A stretch of DNA of 64,000 nucleotides from Sphingobium sp. HWE2-09 (GTDB taxonomy: Bacteria > Pseudomonadota > Alphaproteobacteria > Sphingomonadales > Sphingomonadaceae), in the NCBI RefSeq assembly GCF_035989265.1, contig NZ_JAYKZX010000001.1, forward strand, positions 727,501 through 791,500, read 5' to 3'. Shown here piece after piece: positions 27,588 through 36,563 of the stretch (within the stretch, counting starts at the first letter, position 1; every line of letters begins with the position of its first letter). Both the position numbers and the translations under genes were made by a program. Below the pieces are notes generated by a model that saw only the letters and a program-made list of their open reading frames with translations, made no database searches and was not told the DNA's origin.

Positions 27588-28982
27588 TCATTGGTCAGTG
27601 ACTGCCTCGACCTTGTCCGGCCTACCCATATCGAGCATCATCATGCCCTTGCGATCAGAACGGGGCCATGCGGTCAGCCCGGTGCCATTGGGATCGCCGG
27701 CCTTGACGAAGCGGGCCAGATATCCGCTCGCCATCCGCCCCATATCCTTGTCGCTTTCGCTCGCCTTGGTGCCATATTTCGCCGTTACCGTATCGAAAAA
27801 ATAAGGGATTTCGCTGGCATGGCCCGCACCCTTCGTCCTGGCCGTCCGCAGCGACTGGGCGACATAGGAAAAGCGATAATAATAGGTCGGCACGCCCTGT
27901 GCGGCGAACAGCTGCGCCATGGATCGCGCGCCGGTGATCATCGCTCCGCTCGGTCCGCCAATATCGTCGCTGGTCGCGCCGATCATCACCGGCACCTTGG
28001 CAAAGCGCCCCGCCTGATAGGCCGCCAGGCTATCGACCGCGATCCGTCCATCGACGATCGGACTGCTATGCATGCGCGGCCCCGCTGCGAACAGCGCCGC
28101 CAGATTCAACCCATCGACCACGGCAACGGCCGACAGCGCCCGCAATTTCGCCAGCGCATCGGGATCGCCCGGTGCGATGCCCTTCTTCTGTCCAAAGGCC
28201 GCGCCCACCTGCTCCGCCGCCGCCAATGTCGCGTCGCCCATCGGCATCGGGCCGCCAGACTGGATCACCGCCTTTTGAAACAGTCCCTGGACCATGGGCG
28301 ACGTCAGCAAGGCGTGGACCGACATGCCGCCCGCGCTTTCGCCGATGACCGTGACATTGGCCGGATCGCCGCCAAACGCCGCGATGTTCGCACGCACCCA
28401 TTTCAGTGCCGCAATCTGGTCCATATAACCATAATTGGCCTGCAGCCCGCCGTCCGCATCCGCTTTCGTCAATGCCGGATGCGCAAAAGTGCCGAACCGC
28501 CCCAGCCGATAGTTGAAACTCACCACCATGACGCCCTGCCGCGCCAGTGCATCCCCGGCGTAGGTCGGCGGCGACGACCCGCCATTCACGAAACCGCCAC
28601 CATAGATCCAGACCATCACCGGCAGTTTGCTCTTGGCGCCCTGCGGCTTCCACACATTCATATACAGGCAGTCCTCCGACGGTGGCGTGCCAAGCGGGGC
28701 TGCGTCACTTGGAAAGGGCAACTGCATACAATCATGGCCGTACTGACTGGCGTCGCGCACTCCTTGCCAGCGCGCCACCGGCTGCGGCGCGCGCCAGCGC
28801 AGGTCGCCCACCGGCGGCGCGGCAAAGGGGATGCCCTTGAAAGCAACGACGCCATTATCCACCGCACCGCGCAACGCTCCGTCCGCGATCGTCACCACGG
28901 GCTGTCCCTGTTCCGATCGGGCGTGGGCGACGGATGCGCCAAGCGCGGCGGCCAGCAGGAGCGCGGATACACGAAAACCCAT
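27588..28982 (-). CDS. secreted type-B carboxylesterase
   Basis: An alpha/beta-hydrolase of the carboxylesterase type B family, 464 residues (slightly short for the family, about 500-550). A signal peptide is evident (MGFRVSALLLAAALGASVAHA). The family signatures are SEDCLYMNVWKP, the oxyanion hole VWIYGGGFVNGG, and the nucleophile Ser216 in VTVIGESAGGMSVH; a late His in GAGHASEIPYFF fits the catalytic triad. It would hydrolyse ester or carbamate bonds in the periplasm or outside. The ATG at 28982 has AAGGA 8 nt upstream. The end of the gene lies against the parA upstream region; the gene follows an oxidoreductase on the same strand with a 17-bp gap. Confidence 0.9.
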   Translation of the reverse strand: MGFRVSALLLAAALGASVAHARSEQGQPVVTIADGALRGAVDNGVVAFKGIPFAAPPVGDLRWRAPQPVARWQGVRDASQYGHDCMQLPFPSDAAPLGTPPSEDCLYMNVWKPQGAKSKLPVMVWIYGGGFVNGGSSPPTYAGDALARQGVMVVSFNYRLGRFGTFAHPALTKADADGGLQANYGYMDQIAALKWVRANIAAFGGDPANVTVIGESAGGMSVHALLTSPMVQGLFQKAVIQSGGPMPMGDATLAAAEQVGAAFGQKKGIAPGDPDALAKLRALSAVAVVDGLNLAALFAAGPRMHSSPIVDGRIAVDSLAAYQAGRFAKVPVMIGATSDDIGGPSGAMITGARSMAQLFAAQGVPTYYYRFSYVAQSLRTARTKGAGHASEIPYFFDTVTAKYGTKASESDKDMGRMASGYLARFVKAGDPNGTGLTAWPRSDRKGMMMLDMGRPDKVEAVTDQ

Positions 28983-28999
28983 GTCTTTTCCTTCAATCA

Positions 29000-30046
29000 T
29001 CAGGGCAGGGGCAGCGTCACGACCCGGCCGTCGCGTGCGGACAGCAAAGCAGCGTCGATAACCGCCTGTACGCCCAACGCCTCTTCAATCGAAATCGGCA
29101 GCGCCTGTCCAGTCAACAGCGCCTGCGCCACCTGACTATAGAATAGCTGCTGGCACCCGATGGCTGCCGGACGCAGCATCACCCCGCCATCGCCATCCCG
29201 TTGTTCGACCGGATCAGGATCGACGCCCCAGCCAGCATCGCCCGGCCGCGATCCCGCGATCAACTGCGCTTCCTGGGGATCCATCCGCCATTTGACGATC
29301 GACCCCTTGTCGCCATGCACGGTAAAGCGCGGACTGCCGCCGGCGTCGCCACCGGGTGCCGTCAGGCTGGCGTGCAGTACCACCCGCATCCCGTCATAGC
29401 GCAGCACGACATGCGCCCAGTCATCAGAGGCCGATCCGGGCCGCAGCGCAGCGATATCGGCGCTGACCGCCAGTGGCGCGCCGAACAGGGCCAGCGCCTG
29501 GTCCACCAGATGCGGCCCCAGGTCGAACCACACGCCCGACCCCGGTGATCCATCCTCCCGCCAGCGGTCGCGCACCTCCGGGCGAAAGCGATCGAAATGG
29601 GACTCGAAATGGGTTACCCGCCCGACCACTCCGTCTTCGATCGCGGCGCGGATGCTCAGAAAATCGCTATCGAACCGGCGATTATGAAACACCGCCAACT
29701 GCCGCCCGTGCGCGTTCGCCAACGCCGCCAGATCGCGCGCCTCCGCCAGCGACAGGGCGAAGGGCTTGTCCACCACCACATGCTTGCCCGCGCGCAGCGC
29801 ATCCGCTGCAATCGCAGCATGTGTCGCACTCGGTGTCGCAACCACCACCAGATCGATCGCCGGATCGGCCAGGATATCGGCCTGCGTCCCGCAACGGATC
29901 GCCGGATCGAGCGCCGCCACCGCATCCGCGCGGCTGGTCGCGATCGCCACCAGGTCCAGCGCCGACGTCGCACGGATCAGCGGCGCATGAAACACACGCC
30001 CCGCCATGCCATAGCCGATCAGGCCGACCCTGATCCGCCCGCTCAC
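29000..30046 (-). CDS. Gfo/Idh/MocA-family oxidoreductase
   Basis: 348 residues. The N-terminal Rossmann motif is IRVGLIGYGMAGRVFHAP, the EKP-like catalytic region is AGKHVVVDKPFALSLAEA with the conserved Lys, and the C-terminal domain contains WREDGSPGSGVWFDLGPHLVDQAL. The family oxidises or reduces sugars, cyclitols and related alcohols with NAD(P)H. The N-terminus closely follows the YvaA/scyllo-inositol-type pattern, but the substrate is unknown. The start overlaps the stop of tesA (ATGA at 30046-30043), so it is probably co-transcribed with tesA. Confidence 0.88.
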   Translation of the reverse strand: MSGRIRVGLIGYGMAGRVFHAPLIRATSALDLVAIATSRADAVAALDPAIRCGTQADILADPAIDLVVVATPSATHAAIAADALRAGKHVVVDKPFALSLAEARDLAALANAHGRQLAVFHNRRFDSDFLSIRAAIEDGVVGRVTHFESHFDRFRPEVRDRWREDGSPGSGVWFDLGPHLVDQALALFGAPLAVSADIAALRPGSASDDWAHVVLRYDGMRVVLHASLTAPGGDAGGSPRFTVHGDKGSIVKWRMDPQEAQLIAGSRPGDAGWGVDPDPVEQRDGDGGVMLRPAAIGCQQLFYSQVAQALLTGQALPISIEEALGVQAVIDAALLSARDGRVVTLPLP

Positions 30047-30765
30047 GATGGCAGCGCCCCCGCGACTACCGGCGCCAGCTTGCCGACGATCACCGTCACC
30101 CCCTTGTCATTGGGATGAATGCCATCGGGCAGCTGCAACGCCCGGTCGCCGATCACGCCGTCCAGCATGAAGGGATAGAGCGTCGCATCATATTTACGCG
30201 CCAATTCCGGGAAAATGGCGTTGAACGCGCCTGCATAATCCGGCCCCATATTGGGCGACGCCATCATCCCCGTCAGCAGGATAGGAATATCGCGCTTCTG
30301 CAATGCCGCCAATATCGCGTCCAGATTGGCCCGCGTCTCGACCGGTGACAGCCCGCGCAGCATGTCGTTGCCGCCCAATCCCACCAGCACCAGGTCGGGC
30401 TTGCGCGGCAAACCGTCCAGCGTGAAGGCCAGCCGCGCCAGCCCCGCCGCCGTCGTGTCGCCCGACACCCCGGCGTTGATCACCCGCGCCTTCACCCCGC
30501 GCGCCTGCAATGCGGCCTGCAGCACCGGCGCAAGCCCCTTGTCCTGGTCCAGATTATAGCCGGCATACAGGCTGTCGCCGAACGCGACGACAAGCCGTTC
30601 GTCCGCCACAGGCGTCGCCGCCTGCGCGCCATTGTCGACCTGCGCTCCATTGTCCGGCAGGGCAGGGGCCGCTGTTTTATCCGAACAGGCCACCGCCAGT
30701 TGGACAATCAGCGCCAACGCCCCATATTGCATCCAATTGTGGCCCAAGGAGCGCTCCTTCTTCAT
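30043..30765 (-). CDS. tesA: arylesterase/lysophospholipase (TesA/GDSL), lipoprotein-like signal
   Basis: An SGNH/GDSL hydrolase of about 240 residues. The catalytic Ser is in VVAFGDSLYAGY, block II Gly is in NAGVSGDTTAAGLAR, block III Asn is in VLVGLGGNDMLRG, and block V Asp/His is in LPDGIHPNDKG. The N-terminus MKKERSLGHNWMQYGALALI then VQLAVACSD suggests a lipoprotein with its modified Cys in AVAC. Homologues are the multifunctional thioesterase/lysophospholipase TesA. I chose the ATG at 30765 because it gives the positive n-region; an ATG at 30732 is the alternative. It is divergent from the ABC genes, as tesA is from ybbA-ybbP in E. coli. Confidence 0.88.
   Translation of the reverse strand: MKKERSLGHNWMQYGALALIVQLAVACSDKTAAPALPDNGAQVDNGAQAATPVADERLVVAFGDSLYAGYNLDQDKGLAPVLQAALQARGVKARVINAGVSGDTTAAGLARLAFTLDGLPRKPDLVLVGLGGNDMLRGLSPVETRANLDAILAALQKRDIPILLTGMMASPNMGPDYAGAFNAIFPELARKYDATLYPFMLDGVIGDRALQLPDGIHPNDKGVTVIVGKLAPVVAGALPS
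30746..30759. promoter_or_regulatory. palindromic double Shine-Dalgarno site
   Basis: AAGGAGCGCTCCTT is a perfect 14-bp palindrome whose top strand offers AAGGAG 12 nt before the ATP-binding gene's ATG at 30764. On the other strand it lies inside the first codons of tesA. It shows how tightly the two divergent starts are packed. Confidence 0.5.
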
Positions 30766-31465
30766 GCATCTTCCCATCGATCCCGCCACTATCGCGATCC
30801 GCGCGCAGGATGTCACGCTTTCGCTCGGAACGCGCGAAGCGCCGGTGGCGATCCTCAAGGGCGTGGACCTGACCATCTTGCGTGGCGAGAGCCTAGCGAT
30901 ATTGGGCGCATCGGGATCGGGCAAAAGTTCGCTGATGGCGGTACTCTCAGGGCTGGAACGCGCCAGCGGTGGCAGCGTCAGCGTGGGCGGCGTCGATTTC
31001 GGCGCGCTGGACGAAGATGCGCTGGCCTGCGCCCGCCGTGGTCGCATCGGCATCATCCTCCAGAGCTTTCACCTGCTCCCCACCATGACCGCGCATGAAA
31101 ATGTCGCCGTGCCGCTGGAACTGGCGGGCCATGCCGACGCCTTTGGTCGCGCGGCGGACGAACTGCGCGCCGTCGGCCTTGGCCACCGGCTCGACCATTA
31201 TCCCGCCCAGCTTTCGGGCGGCGAGCAGCAGCGCGTCGCCATCGCCCGCGCCGTAGCCCCGCGCCCGACCCTGCTCTTCGCAGACGAACCGACCGGCAAT
31301 CTCGACGCCACCACCGGCGCGACCATCATGGACCTGTTGTTCGAACGGCAACGGGCGGCGGGCGCGACCCTCGTGATCATCACCCATGATCCGGTTTTGG
31401 CGGAACGCTGCGGGCGCATCGTGGAAATGCGCGACGGCCTCATCCTGTCGGATCGCGCCATATGA
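30764..31465 (+). CDS. ABC transporter ATP-binding protein (YbbA/LolD-like)
   Basis: 233 residues. Walker A is GASGSGKSSL, the Q-loop region is IILQSFHLLPTMT, the ABC signature is LSGGEQQRVAIARA and Walker B is TLLFADEPTGNLD, the last typical of the LolD/MacB/YbbA group. With the 840-residue permease that overlaps its stop (ATGA), it forms an exporter- or extractor-type ABC complex at the inner membrane; the partner TesA gene is divergent. The ATG at 30764 (MHLPIDPATIAIRAQD) overlaps the tesA start on the other strand; a longer frame from 30632 would run through tesA and is unlikely. Confidence 0.9.
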   Translation: MHLPIDPATIAIRAQDVTLSLGTREAPVAILKGVDLTILRGESLAILGASGSGKSSLMAVLSGLERASGGSVSVGGVDFGALDEDALACARRGRIGIILQSFHLLPTMTAHENVAVPLELAGHADAFGRAADELRAVGLGHRLDHYPAQLSGGEQQRVAIARAVAPRPTLLFADEPTGNLDATTGATIMDLLFERQRAAGATLVIITHDPVLAERCGRIVEMRDGLILSDRAI

Positions 31466-33984
31466 ACGCCATTGGCTGGCGCGCCAGTTGGCGCATCGCC
31501 CGGCGCGACCTGCATCTGGGCTTTCGCGGCCTGCGCCTGCTCTGTCTCTGCCTGTTTCTGGGTGTCGCGACCCTCGCCGCGATCGGCAGCCTGACGTCCG
31601 CGATCACCCAGGAACTCAGCGACCGGGGCCGCACGCTGCTGGGCGGCGACATTGAAATCGCCATGACCCAGCGCGAAGCGCGCCTCGGCGACAAGGAAGC
31701 CTTCCGCCAGCTCGGCACGCTCAGCGAAACCATCCGCCTGCGCGCCATGGCCCAGCGGGACGGGCAGGGGAGGGGGGACGCGCCACCTGCCGTCCTCACA
31801 GAACTCAAGGGCGTCGATACCCTCTACCCGCTTTACGGCACACTCACCCTGCGCAGCGGCACTTATCGTCCACTCGATTCCAGCCACATCCTGATCGGCG
31901 ATGCGCTGGCGGAGCGGCTGGCCGTCCGCCCCGGCGACCGCCTGCGCTACGGCACCGCCAGCTTCACCATAGCAGGCGTCATCGCCGACGAACCCGATCG
32001 CCTGGGCGAAGGTTTCACCCTCGGCCCCGTCGCCATCGTCTCGCTCGACGGCCTGCGCCGCACTGGCCTGATCCAGCCCGGCAGCCTCTACAGCAGCAAA
32101 TATCGCATCCGTCTCGCCCCCGGTTTCGATCCCGCCACCGTGCGTAAGGATATGGAAAAGGCGCATGACGCCGACGGCTGGACATTGAAGGATCGGGATC
32201 GCGCCGCCCCTGGCGCCAATCGCTTTATCGAACGCATGGGGCAATTTCTCTCGCTCATCGGCCTGGCCGCGCTGGTCATCGCCGGGATCGGCGTCAGCAA
32301 TGGCGTCGCCTCCTATCTCGCCGCCAAGCGCGGCGGCATCGCCACCCTCAAGGTGCTTGGCGCGACCTCCGCCGATATCGGCCGCATCTACCGCATGCAG
32401 GTTGGCGCGGTGGCATTGCTCGGCATCGTCGCGGGTCTCATCGTCGGCGCACTGTTGCCGTCGGTGATCGTCACGCTGGCGGGCGACGTCCTGCCGGTCA
32501 GCCCCGGCTTCCGCCTCCATGCCATACCGTTGCTGACCAGCGCCGCTTATGGCCTGCTCATTGCTTTCCTCTTCACCTTCCCGCCGCTCGGCCGCGCCCG
32601 CACCCAACCGGCCGCCGCGATCTTTCGTGGCGCGGTGGAAAGCGGCAGCGGTATCGACCGACGCAGCCTTGCCGCCATGGCCGGGGCAGGGGCGTTGCTC
32701 GTCGCGCTGGCGCTGTTCACCGCGCGCGAACCGCTCTTCTCCGCCGCCGTCCTTGGCGCGACCGCCGCAGTGCTGCTGCTCCTGCTCGGCCTTGGCTGGG
32801 CCGTGCGCCGCCTCGCCCTGATCGCCCCGCGCCCGCGCCGCCCTTTGCTGCGCCTCGCGCTCGCCAATCTCCACCGCCCCGGCGCGCAGACCGCCGCGCT
32901 GATCGTCGCGCTCGGCCTCGCCCTCACCCTGTTCGTGACGCTGGCGGGCATCCAGACCAGCCTCAATAGTGAAATCCGCAACGTCGTGCCGGAAAAAGCG
33001 CCCAACCAATTCGTGCTCGACATCCCCTCGACCCAGGCCGATCGCTTCCGCGCCATCACCCTGGCCCAGGCGCCCGAAGCGCAACTCAACATCGTCCCCA
33101 CCCTGCGCGGCACGATCGTCGCCTATGGCGCGCAAAAGGTCGCTGACCTGAAGGCATTGCCCGAAGGCGCCTGGTTCCTGCGCGGCGAACGCGGCGTCAC
33201 CTACAGCGCCGTCCTGCCGCAGGGCAGCGACCTGACTGCAGGCCAATGGTGGCCGCGCGACTATGCCGGGCCACCGCTCGTCTCGCTGGACGAGGAAGCG
33301 GCAAAGGTCATGCAAATCGGCGTCGGCGACACGCTGACCGTCAGCGTACTGGGCCGAGAAATCACCGCCCGCATCGCCTCCCTGCGGAAGGTCAATTGGG
33401 ACACGATGGGCTTCAACTATATCCTCGTCTTCTCCCCCAACGTGCTCGCCACCGCGCCGCACAGCATGACCGCAACCATCACCATGAACCCCGGCCGCGA
33501 CAGCGCCATGACCCGCACCCTGCTCGCCGCCTTTCCCGGCATATCGGTGATCGCGGTGGGCGACGTGATCGATCAGGTCGGCACGATCATGACACAAATG
33601 GCGCAGGCCATCGTCGCCGCCGCCTCGGTCGCGATCCTGGCGGGCATCGCCGTGCTGGTCGGCGCCATCGCCGCCTCGCGCCAGGCGCGCAGCTATGACA
33701 GCGTCATCCTGAAAACGCTGGGCGCGACCCGCTGGCAGATATTGGCGGGCCAGGCGCTGGAATATGGCCTGCTTGCTTCCATGCTGGCGCTGGTCGCGCT
33801 GGCGCTCGGCACGACGGCCGCCTGGTTCGTCATCGTGCGCATCTTCGAATTTAGCTGGTCGCCCGACTGGCCGATCGTGCTGGCGACGCTGGGCGGCGGC
33901 GCGCTGCTGACGCTGGGCATCGGCCTGGCAGGCGCGATCCCGCTCATGTCCGTCCGCCCCGCCCGCGCGCTGCGGCAGTTATAG
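31462..33984 (+). CDS. large FtsX/MacB-type ABC permease (YbbP-like)
   Basis: 840 residues with two FtsX-like domains: an N-terminal membrane segment (LRLLCLCLFLGVATLAAIGSL), a long periplasmic domain with MacB-like character (GGDIEIAMTQREARLGDKEA), two transmembrane blocks near residues 255-440, a second periplasmic domain and a final block of three transmembrane segments. This doubled FtsX layout and the size of about 800 match YbbP. It pairs with the upstream ATPase and probably moves or extracts lipophilic material at the periplasmic face; no substrate is established for the family. Confidence 0.9.
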   Translation: MNAIGWRASWRIARRDLHLGFRGLRLLCLCLFLGVATLAAIGSLTSAITQELSDRGRTLLGGDIEIAMTQREARLGDKEAFRQLGTLSETIRLRAMAQRDGQGRGDAPPAVLTELKGVDTLYPLYGTLTLRSGTYRPLDSSHILIGDALAERLAVRPGDRLRYGTASFTIAGVIADEPDRLGEGFTLGPVAIVSLDGLRRTGLIQPGSLYSSKYRIRLAPGFDPATVRKDMEKAHDADGWTLKDRDRAAPGANRFIERMGQFLSLIGLAALVIAGIGVSNGVASYLAAKRGGIATLKVLGATSADIGRIYRMQVGAVALLGIVAGLIVGALLPSVIVTLAGDVLPVSPGFRLHAIPLLTSAAYGLLIAFLFTFPPLGRARTQPAAAIFRGAVESGSGIDRRSLAAMAGAGALLVALALFTAREPLFSAAVLGATAAVLLLLLGLGWAVRRLALIAPRPRRPLLRLALANLHRPGAQTAALIVALGLALTLFVTLAGIQTSLNSEIRNVVPEKAPNQFVLDIPSTQADRFRAITLAQAPEAQLNIVPTLRGTIVAYGAQKVADLKALPEGAWFLRGERGVTYSAVLPQGSDLTAGQWWPRDYAGPPLVSLDEEAAKVMQIGVGDTLTVSVLGREITARIASLRKVNWDTMGFNYILVFSPNVLATAPHSMTATITMNPGRDSAMTRTLLAAFPGISVIAVGDVIDQVGTIMTQMAQAIVAAASVAILAGIAVLVGAIAASRQARSYDSVILKTLGATRWQILAGQALEYGLLASMLALVALALGTTAAWFVIVRIFEFSWSPDWPIVLATLGGGALLTLGIGLAGAIPLMSVRPARALRQL

Positions 33985-34096
33985 CGGCGCAGAACAGCGC
34001 AAACGGCAGGGATGGCGGCCCTTCCCCATCCCCTTGGCGCAACCTGCCGCACTCGCCGCGCTAGTCTCCCGGCTGAATTTTTCCACGGAGACTGCC

Positions 34097-34816
34097 ATGA
34101 CCAGCACCGCATCGCGCACCCGCTCCTTCATCGACCTGCGCGCCTGGGCCGCGGATGTCACCGTCGCGCCGTTGGGCGGAAACCCCTTCCTGACCGCACG
34201 CACGGCTCTGCCTTTGGCGGACGGCCCGATCAGCGCAGGCCTCATCGCCTTGCCATGCGGCACCGGCGCTGTCGCCGCCATGCCCGCCGAAGAGTTCATG
34301 ATCGTCGCGTCCGGCGCACTGCGCATCGAACAGGGCGGGCAGTCTTTCGCATTGGCCGAAGGCGACAGTCTGCTGCTCCGCGAAGGTGCGGCCTTCACCT
34401 GGACGGCCGACACGGAAACCCGCCTGTTTTTCATGCGCCGCACCGGTGGCCCAGCAGGCGACGGCGCGATCATCCCGGTCGATATCGACGCCCAACTCGA
34501 ACCTTCAGGCGCGCCGCTCGCCGAACTGCTGGTCGGCCCGACCCCGCAATGCCGCAACCATGGCGACTATAAATCGGAAGACGGCGAGTTCATGGTCGGC
34601 ACATGGGATTCGACCCCCTATCATCGCCGCCCGATGCTCTATCGCCATTATGAACTGATGTACCTGCTCGACGGCAGCGTCACCTTCGTGGATGAAGACG
34701 GCGCGCAAGCCACCTTCCACCAGGGCGACATCTTCCTGGTCGAACAGGGCGCGTCCTGCAGTTGGGACAGCCAGGTGCATGTCAAGAAAGTCTATTGCAT
34801 CTACCGCCCGGCATAA
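34097..34816 (+). CDS. bicupin protein (DUF861/ureidoglycine-aminohydrolase-like)
   Basis: 239 residues with two cupin domains. The first has EEFMIVASGALRIEQGGQSFALAEGDSLLL, written here as its EEF..GALRIEQGG..GDSLLL pattern, and the second has YRHYELMYLLDGSVTF and FHQGDIFLVEQGASCSWDS. The second is the DUF861 type found in (S)-ureidoglycine aminohydrolase relatives and in amine-pathway proteins. The ATG at 34097 follows ACGGAG at 6-8 nt; the frame begins upstream at 34034 without a ribosome site. It stands alone between the permease gene and a palindromic repeat, with a probable promoter in the 112-bp gap. The substrate is unknown. Confidence 0.82.
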   Translation: MTSTASRTRSFIDLRAWAADVTVAPLGGNPFLTARTALPLADGPISAGLIALPCGTGAVAAMPAEEFMIVASGALRIEQGGQSFALAEGDSLLLREGAAFTWTADTETRLFFMRRTGGPAGDGAIIPVDIDAQLEPSGAPLAELLVGPTPQCRNHGDYKSEDGEFMVGTWDSTPYHRRPMLYRHYELMYLLDGSVTFVDEDGAQATFHQGDIFLVEQGASCSWDSQVHVKKVYCIYRPA

Positions 34817-34831
34817 GGAACGATAAGCAAA

Positions 34832-34901
34832 GCGTGTTCCCGCGCAGGCGGGAACCCAGTCCCGCCGTTTCAACTGGGTTCCCGCCTGCGCGGGAACACG
34901 C
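34832..34901. repeat. palindromic intergenic repeat, copy 4
   Basis: Arms GCGTGTTCCCGCGCAGGCGG and complement around the inner CCCAGTCCCGCCGTTTCAAC then TGGG core. It lies in the convergent gap between the bicupin gene and copD. This is nearly identical to copy 6 and is the best-matched pair in the window. Confidence 0.88.
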
Positions 34902-34912
34902 CGCTCCGTACT

Positions 34913-35776
34913 TCACTCCATCGGATCCAGCGTCCCCAACCAGGCCACCAGCCCGATAATCGCCACAGCCGCGCTCGTTTCCACCAGCAACGATAGCCGC
35001 AGATGCGCGATCGCGCGCTGCGGCGTCCCGCTCTCCAGCATCGGCGTCAGCCGCCAGCGGTTCAATCCCGCCAGCCCCAGCATCACCCCGAACAGCGCCA
35101 GCTTAGCCCCCAACAGCCACCCATAAAAACTGCCCGTCAGCGCGGGCAATTGCGCCCATCCCACGATCATCACCGCATTGATCGCGCCGCTCACGACCAA
35201 AGTCACGACGATCAGCGTCCCCATCAGCGCAAAGCGCGACAGCATCATGGCGACGCGCCGCATCTCGACCGTCGTCGGGCGGAGCGCCAGCACCGCATGG
35301 CACAGCACCGCCAACGCCCCGATCCATCCCGCCGCCGCCCAGATATGCGCCACATCGGCCATCTGGTGGATCGTCCCGGCCATATCTTCGGTCGCCCCTG
35401 CATGACCCGTCCACGCCAGCGTCGCCGCAGCAACGGCGGCCGGAACCATTGCCAAACGCTGGCGATCGGCCGCCGCAAACAGCAGCGCCATCAGCAATGC
35501 GCCACAACGCACAGCCAGCACCGGCCCGATCGGCGTCATCGTCAACAAAATGACCGCCGTCCGCCAATCCGGGGACGTGATCTGCACGCTGGTCATCGCC
35601 GCGACGCTGGCGAACAGCCACAGCGCAGACAGCGCCATGCCGCCCAAGGCCAGCGCCACCACCACGCCGCGCCGACCCGCCATGCCCATGACCCACCAGA
35701 ACAGCGGCAGGCCCATGAGCAGGGCGAGGTCGATCATCAGCGCGAAGCGCGCACCGATCAACGCCCCCTGCGTCAT
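34913..35776 (-). CDS. copD: copper resistance protein CopD (inner membrane)
   Basis: 287 residues, almost entirely hydrophobic, with about 8 membrane segments. Typical CopD/PcoD features include GAALLMALLF-like segments, MADVAHIWAAAGWIGALAVL and the Met/His-containing loops (MTSVQITSPDWRT, RFALMGTLIVV). CopD works with the periplasmic CopC in copper uptake/handling across the inner membrane. It starts 6 bp after the copC stop on the same strand, so copC-copD form an operon. The next gene beyond its end is the bicupin across a palindromic repeat. Confidence 0.88.
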   Translation of the reverse strand: MTQGALIGARFALMIDLALLMGLPLFWWVMGMAGRRGVVVALALGGMALSALWLFASVAAMTSVQITSPDWRTAVILLTMTPIGPVLAVRCGALLMALLFAAADRQRLAMVPAAVAAATLAWTGHAGATEDMAGTIHQMADVAHIWAAAGWIGALAVLCHAVLALRPTTVEMRRVAMMLSRFALMGTLIVVTLVVSGAINAVMIVGWAQLPALTGSFYGWLLGAKLALFGVMLGLAGLNRWRLTPMLESGTPQRAIAHLRLSLLVETSAAVAIIGLVAWLGTLDPME

Positions 35777-35782
35777 GACGGC

Positions 35783-36157
35783 TTACTTGACCTTGAAGCT
35801 GTAGCCGCCTTCCATCTTGTGCTGGTCCGCGCCGACCAGATGCCATTTCAGGTCATAGCTGCCGGCGGGCAGCGCGCGGGGGAAGGTCAACGTCATCGTC
35901 TTGCCCTCGACGGCGGTCTTGAACCCCTTGATCGGCATCGGTTCGTGATTGGCCATGCCCGGCATCCCGGTCATGGTCAGCTCCGCCCCGCTCAGCGGCG
36001 CCAGGAACGTTTCCGAAAAGGTCAACGTCACCTTGGTCGGCTTGGCGACGGTCGCATTGGCGGCCGGGGTGGACGACACCAGCTTGCTGTGCGCACTGAC
36101 GGCGCCGGGCAAGGCGATCGCGACGACGGCGGCAATGGTCAGGAAAGAACGGTTCAT
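35783..36157 (-). CDS. copC: periplasmic copper-binding protein CopC
   Basis: 124 residues with a signal peptide cleaved at VSA-HSKLVSS, so the mature protein starts with the N-terminal His used for Cu(II) binding in CopC/PcoC. A later His in GADQHKMEGGYSF would complete that site, and the Met-rich piece MTGMPGMANHEPMP matches the Cu(I) site. The length fits CopC. It is divergent from the ECF sigma module at 36297, so the shared 139-bp intergenic region probably carries copper-responsive promoters for both sides. Confidence 0.92.
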   Translation of the reverse strand: MNRSFLTIAAVVAIALPGAVSAHSKLVSSTPAANATVAKPTKVTLTFSETFLAPLSGAELTMTGMPGMANHEPMPIKGFKTAVEGKTMTLTFPRALPAGSYDLKWHLVGADQHKMEGGYSFKVK

Positions 36158-36296
36158 GGGGCAGTCTCCAGTCAGGGGTGATGCCGGGTTTACGCATGGA
36201 CTTGCCCGATCCCTCGCGCCATGCGCATATTTTTTCTGTGGGTCGCATGAGGGGCAGGGCGGTCCCCGCGCGTATGCGCTGACGTAAGGATGGAGA

Positions 36297-36563
36297 ATGA
36301 CGATGGCCGATCTGGATCAGTTACTGGGCGCGGTGCGCGCCATGCCCACCGATGCGCGGCTGGTCGATATCGACGCGGCGGTAATGGGCGGCCTGGCCCG
36401 GCGGCGTGACCGCATCACCGCGCGGCGCAGCCTGCTGCTGGCGGGCGTGCTGGCGCTGGGCATCGGCTGGGTCGGCAGCATCGTGCCAGCGACATCGGCG
36501 CAGGCCGCACCCACGCCGATCGGCATGTCTGACTATGCGCCCTCGCGCCTGCTCGGCCAATGA
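36297..36563 (+). CDS. small membrane anti-sigma factor candidate (CnrY-like)
   Basis: 88 residues with a soluble N-terminal segment (MADLDQLLGAVRAMPTDARLVDIDAAVMGGLARRRD region, residues 3-39), one transmembrane helix (RSLLLAGVLALGIGWVGSIV) and a short periplasmic tail (SYAPSRLLGQ-like end). Size, topology and position before a CnrX-like sensor and an ECF sigma factor fit CnrY, which holds the sigma factor at the membrane until the sensor is metal-loaded. Its stop overlaps the sensor's ATG (ATGA). The name is inferred from context; CnrY-type proteins vary greatly in sequence. Confidence 0.65.
   Translation: MTMADLDQLLGAVRAMPTDARLVDIDAAVMGGLARRRDRITARRSLLLAGVLALGIGWVGSIVPATSAQAAPTPIGMSDYAPSRLLGQ

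Noticed and set aside
31198..33597. 799-codon minus-strand frame opposite the ABC permease
   Set aside because: Low-complexity Arg/Asp/Gly/Gln-rich translation, no start context, overlaps two well-supported plus-strand genes.
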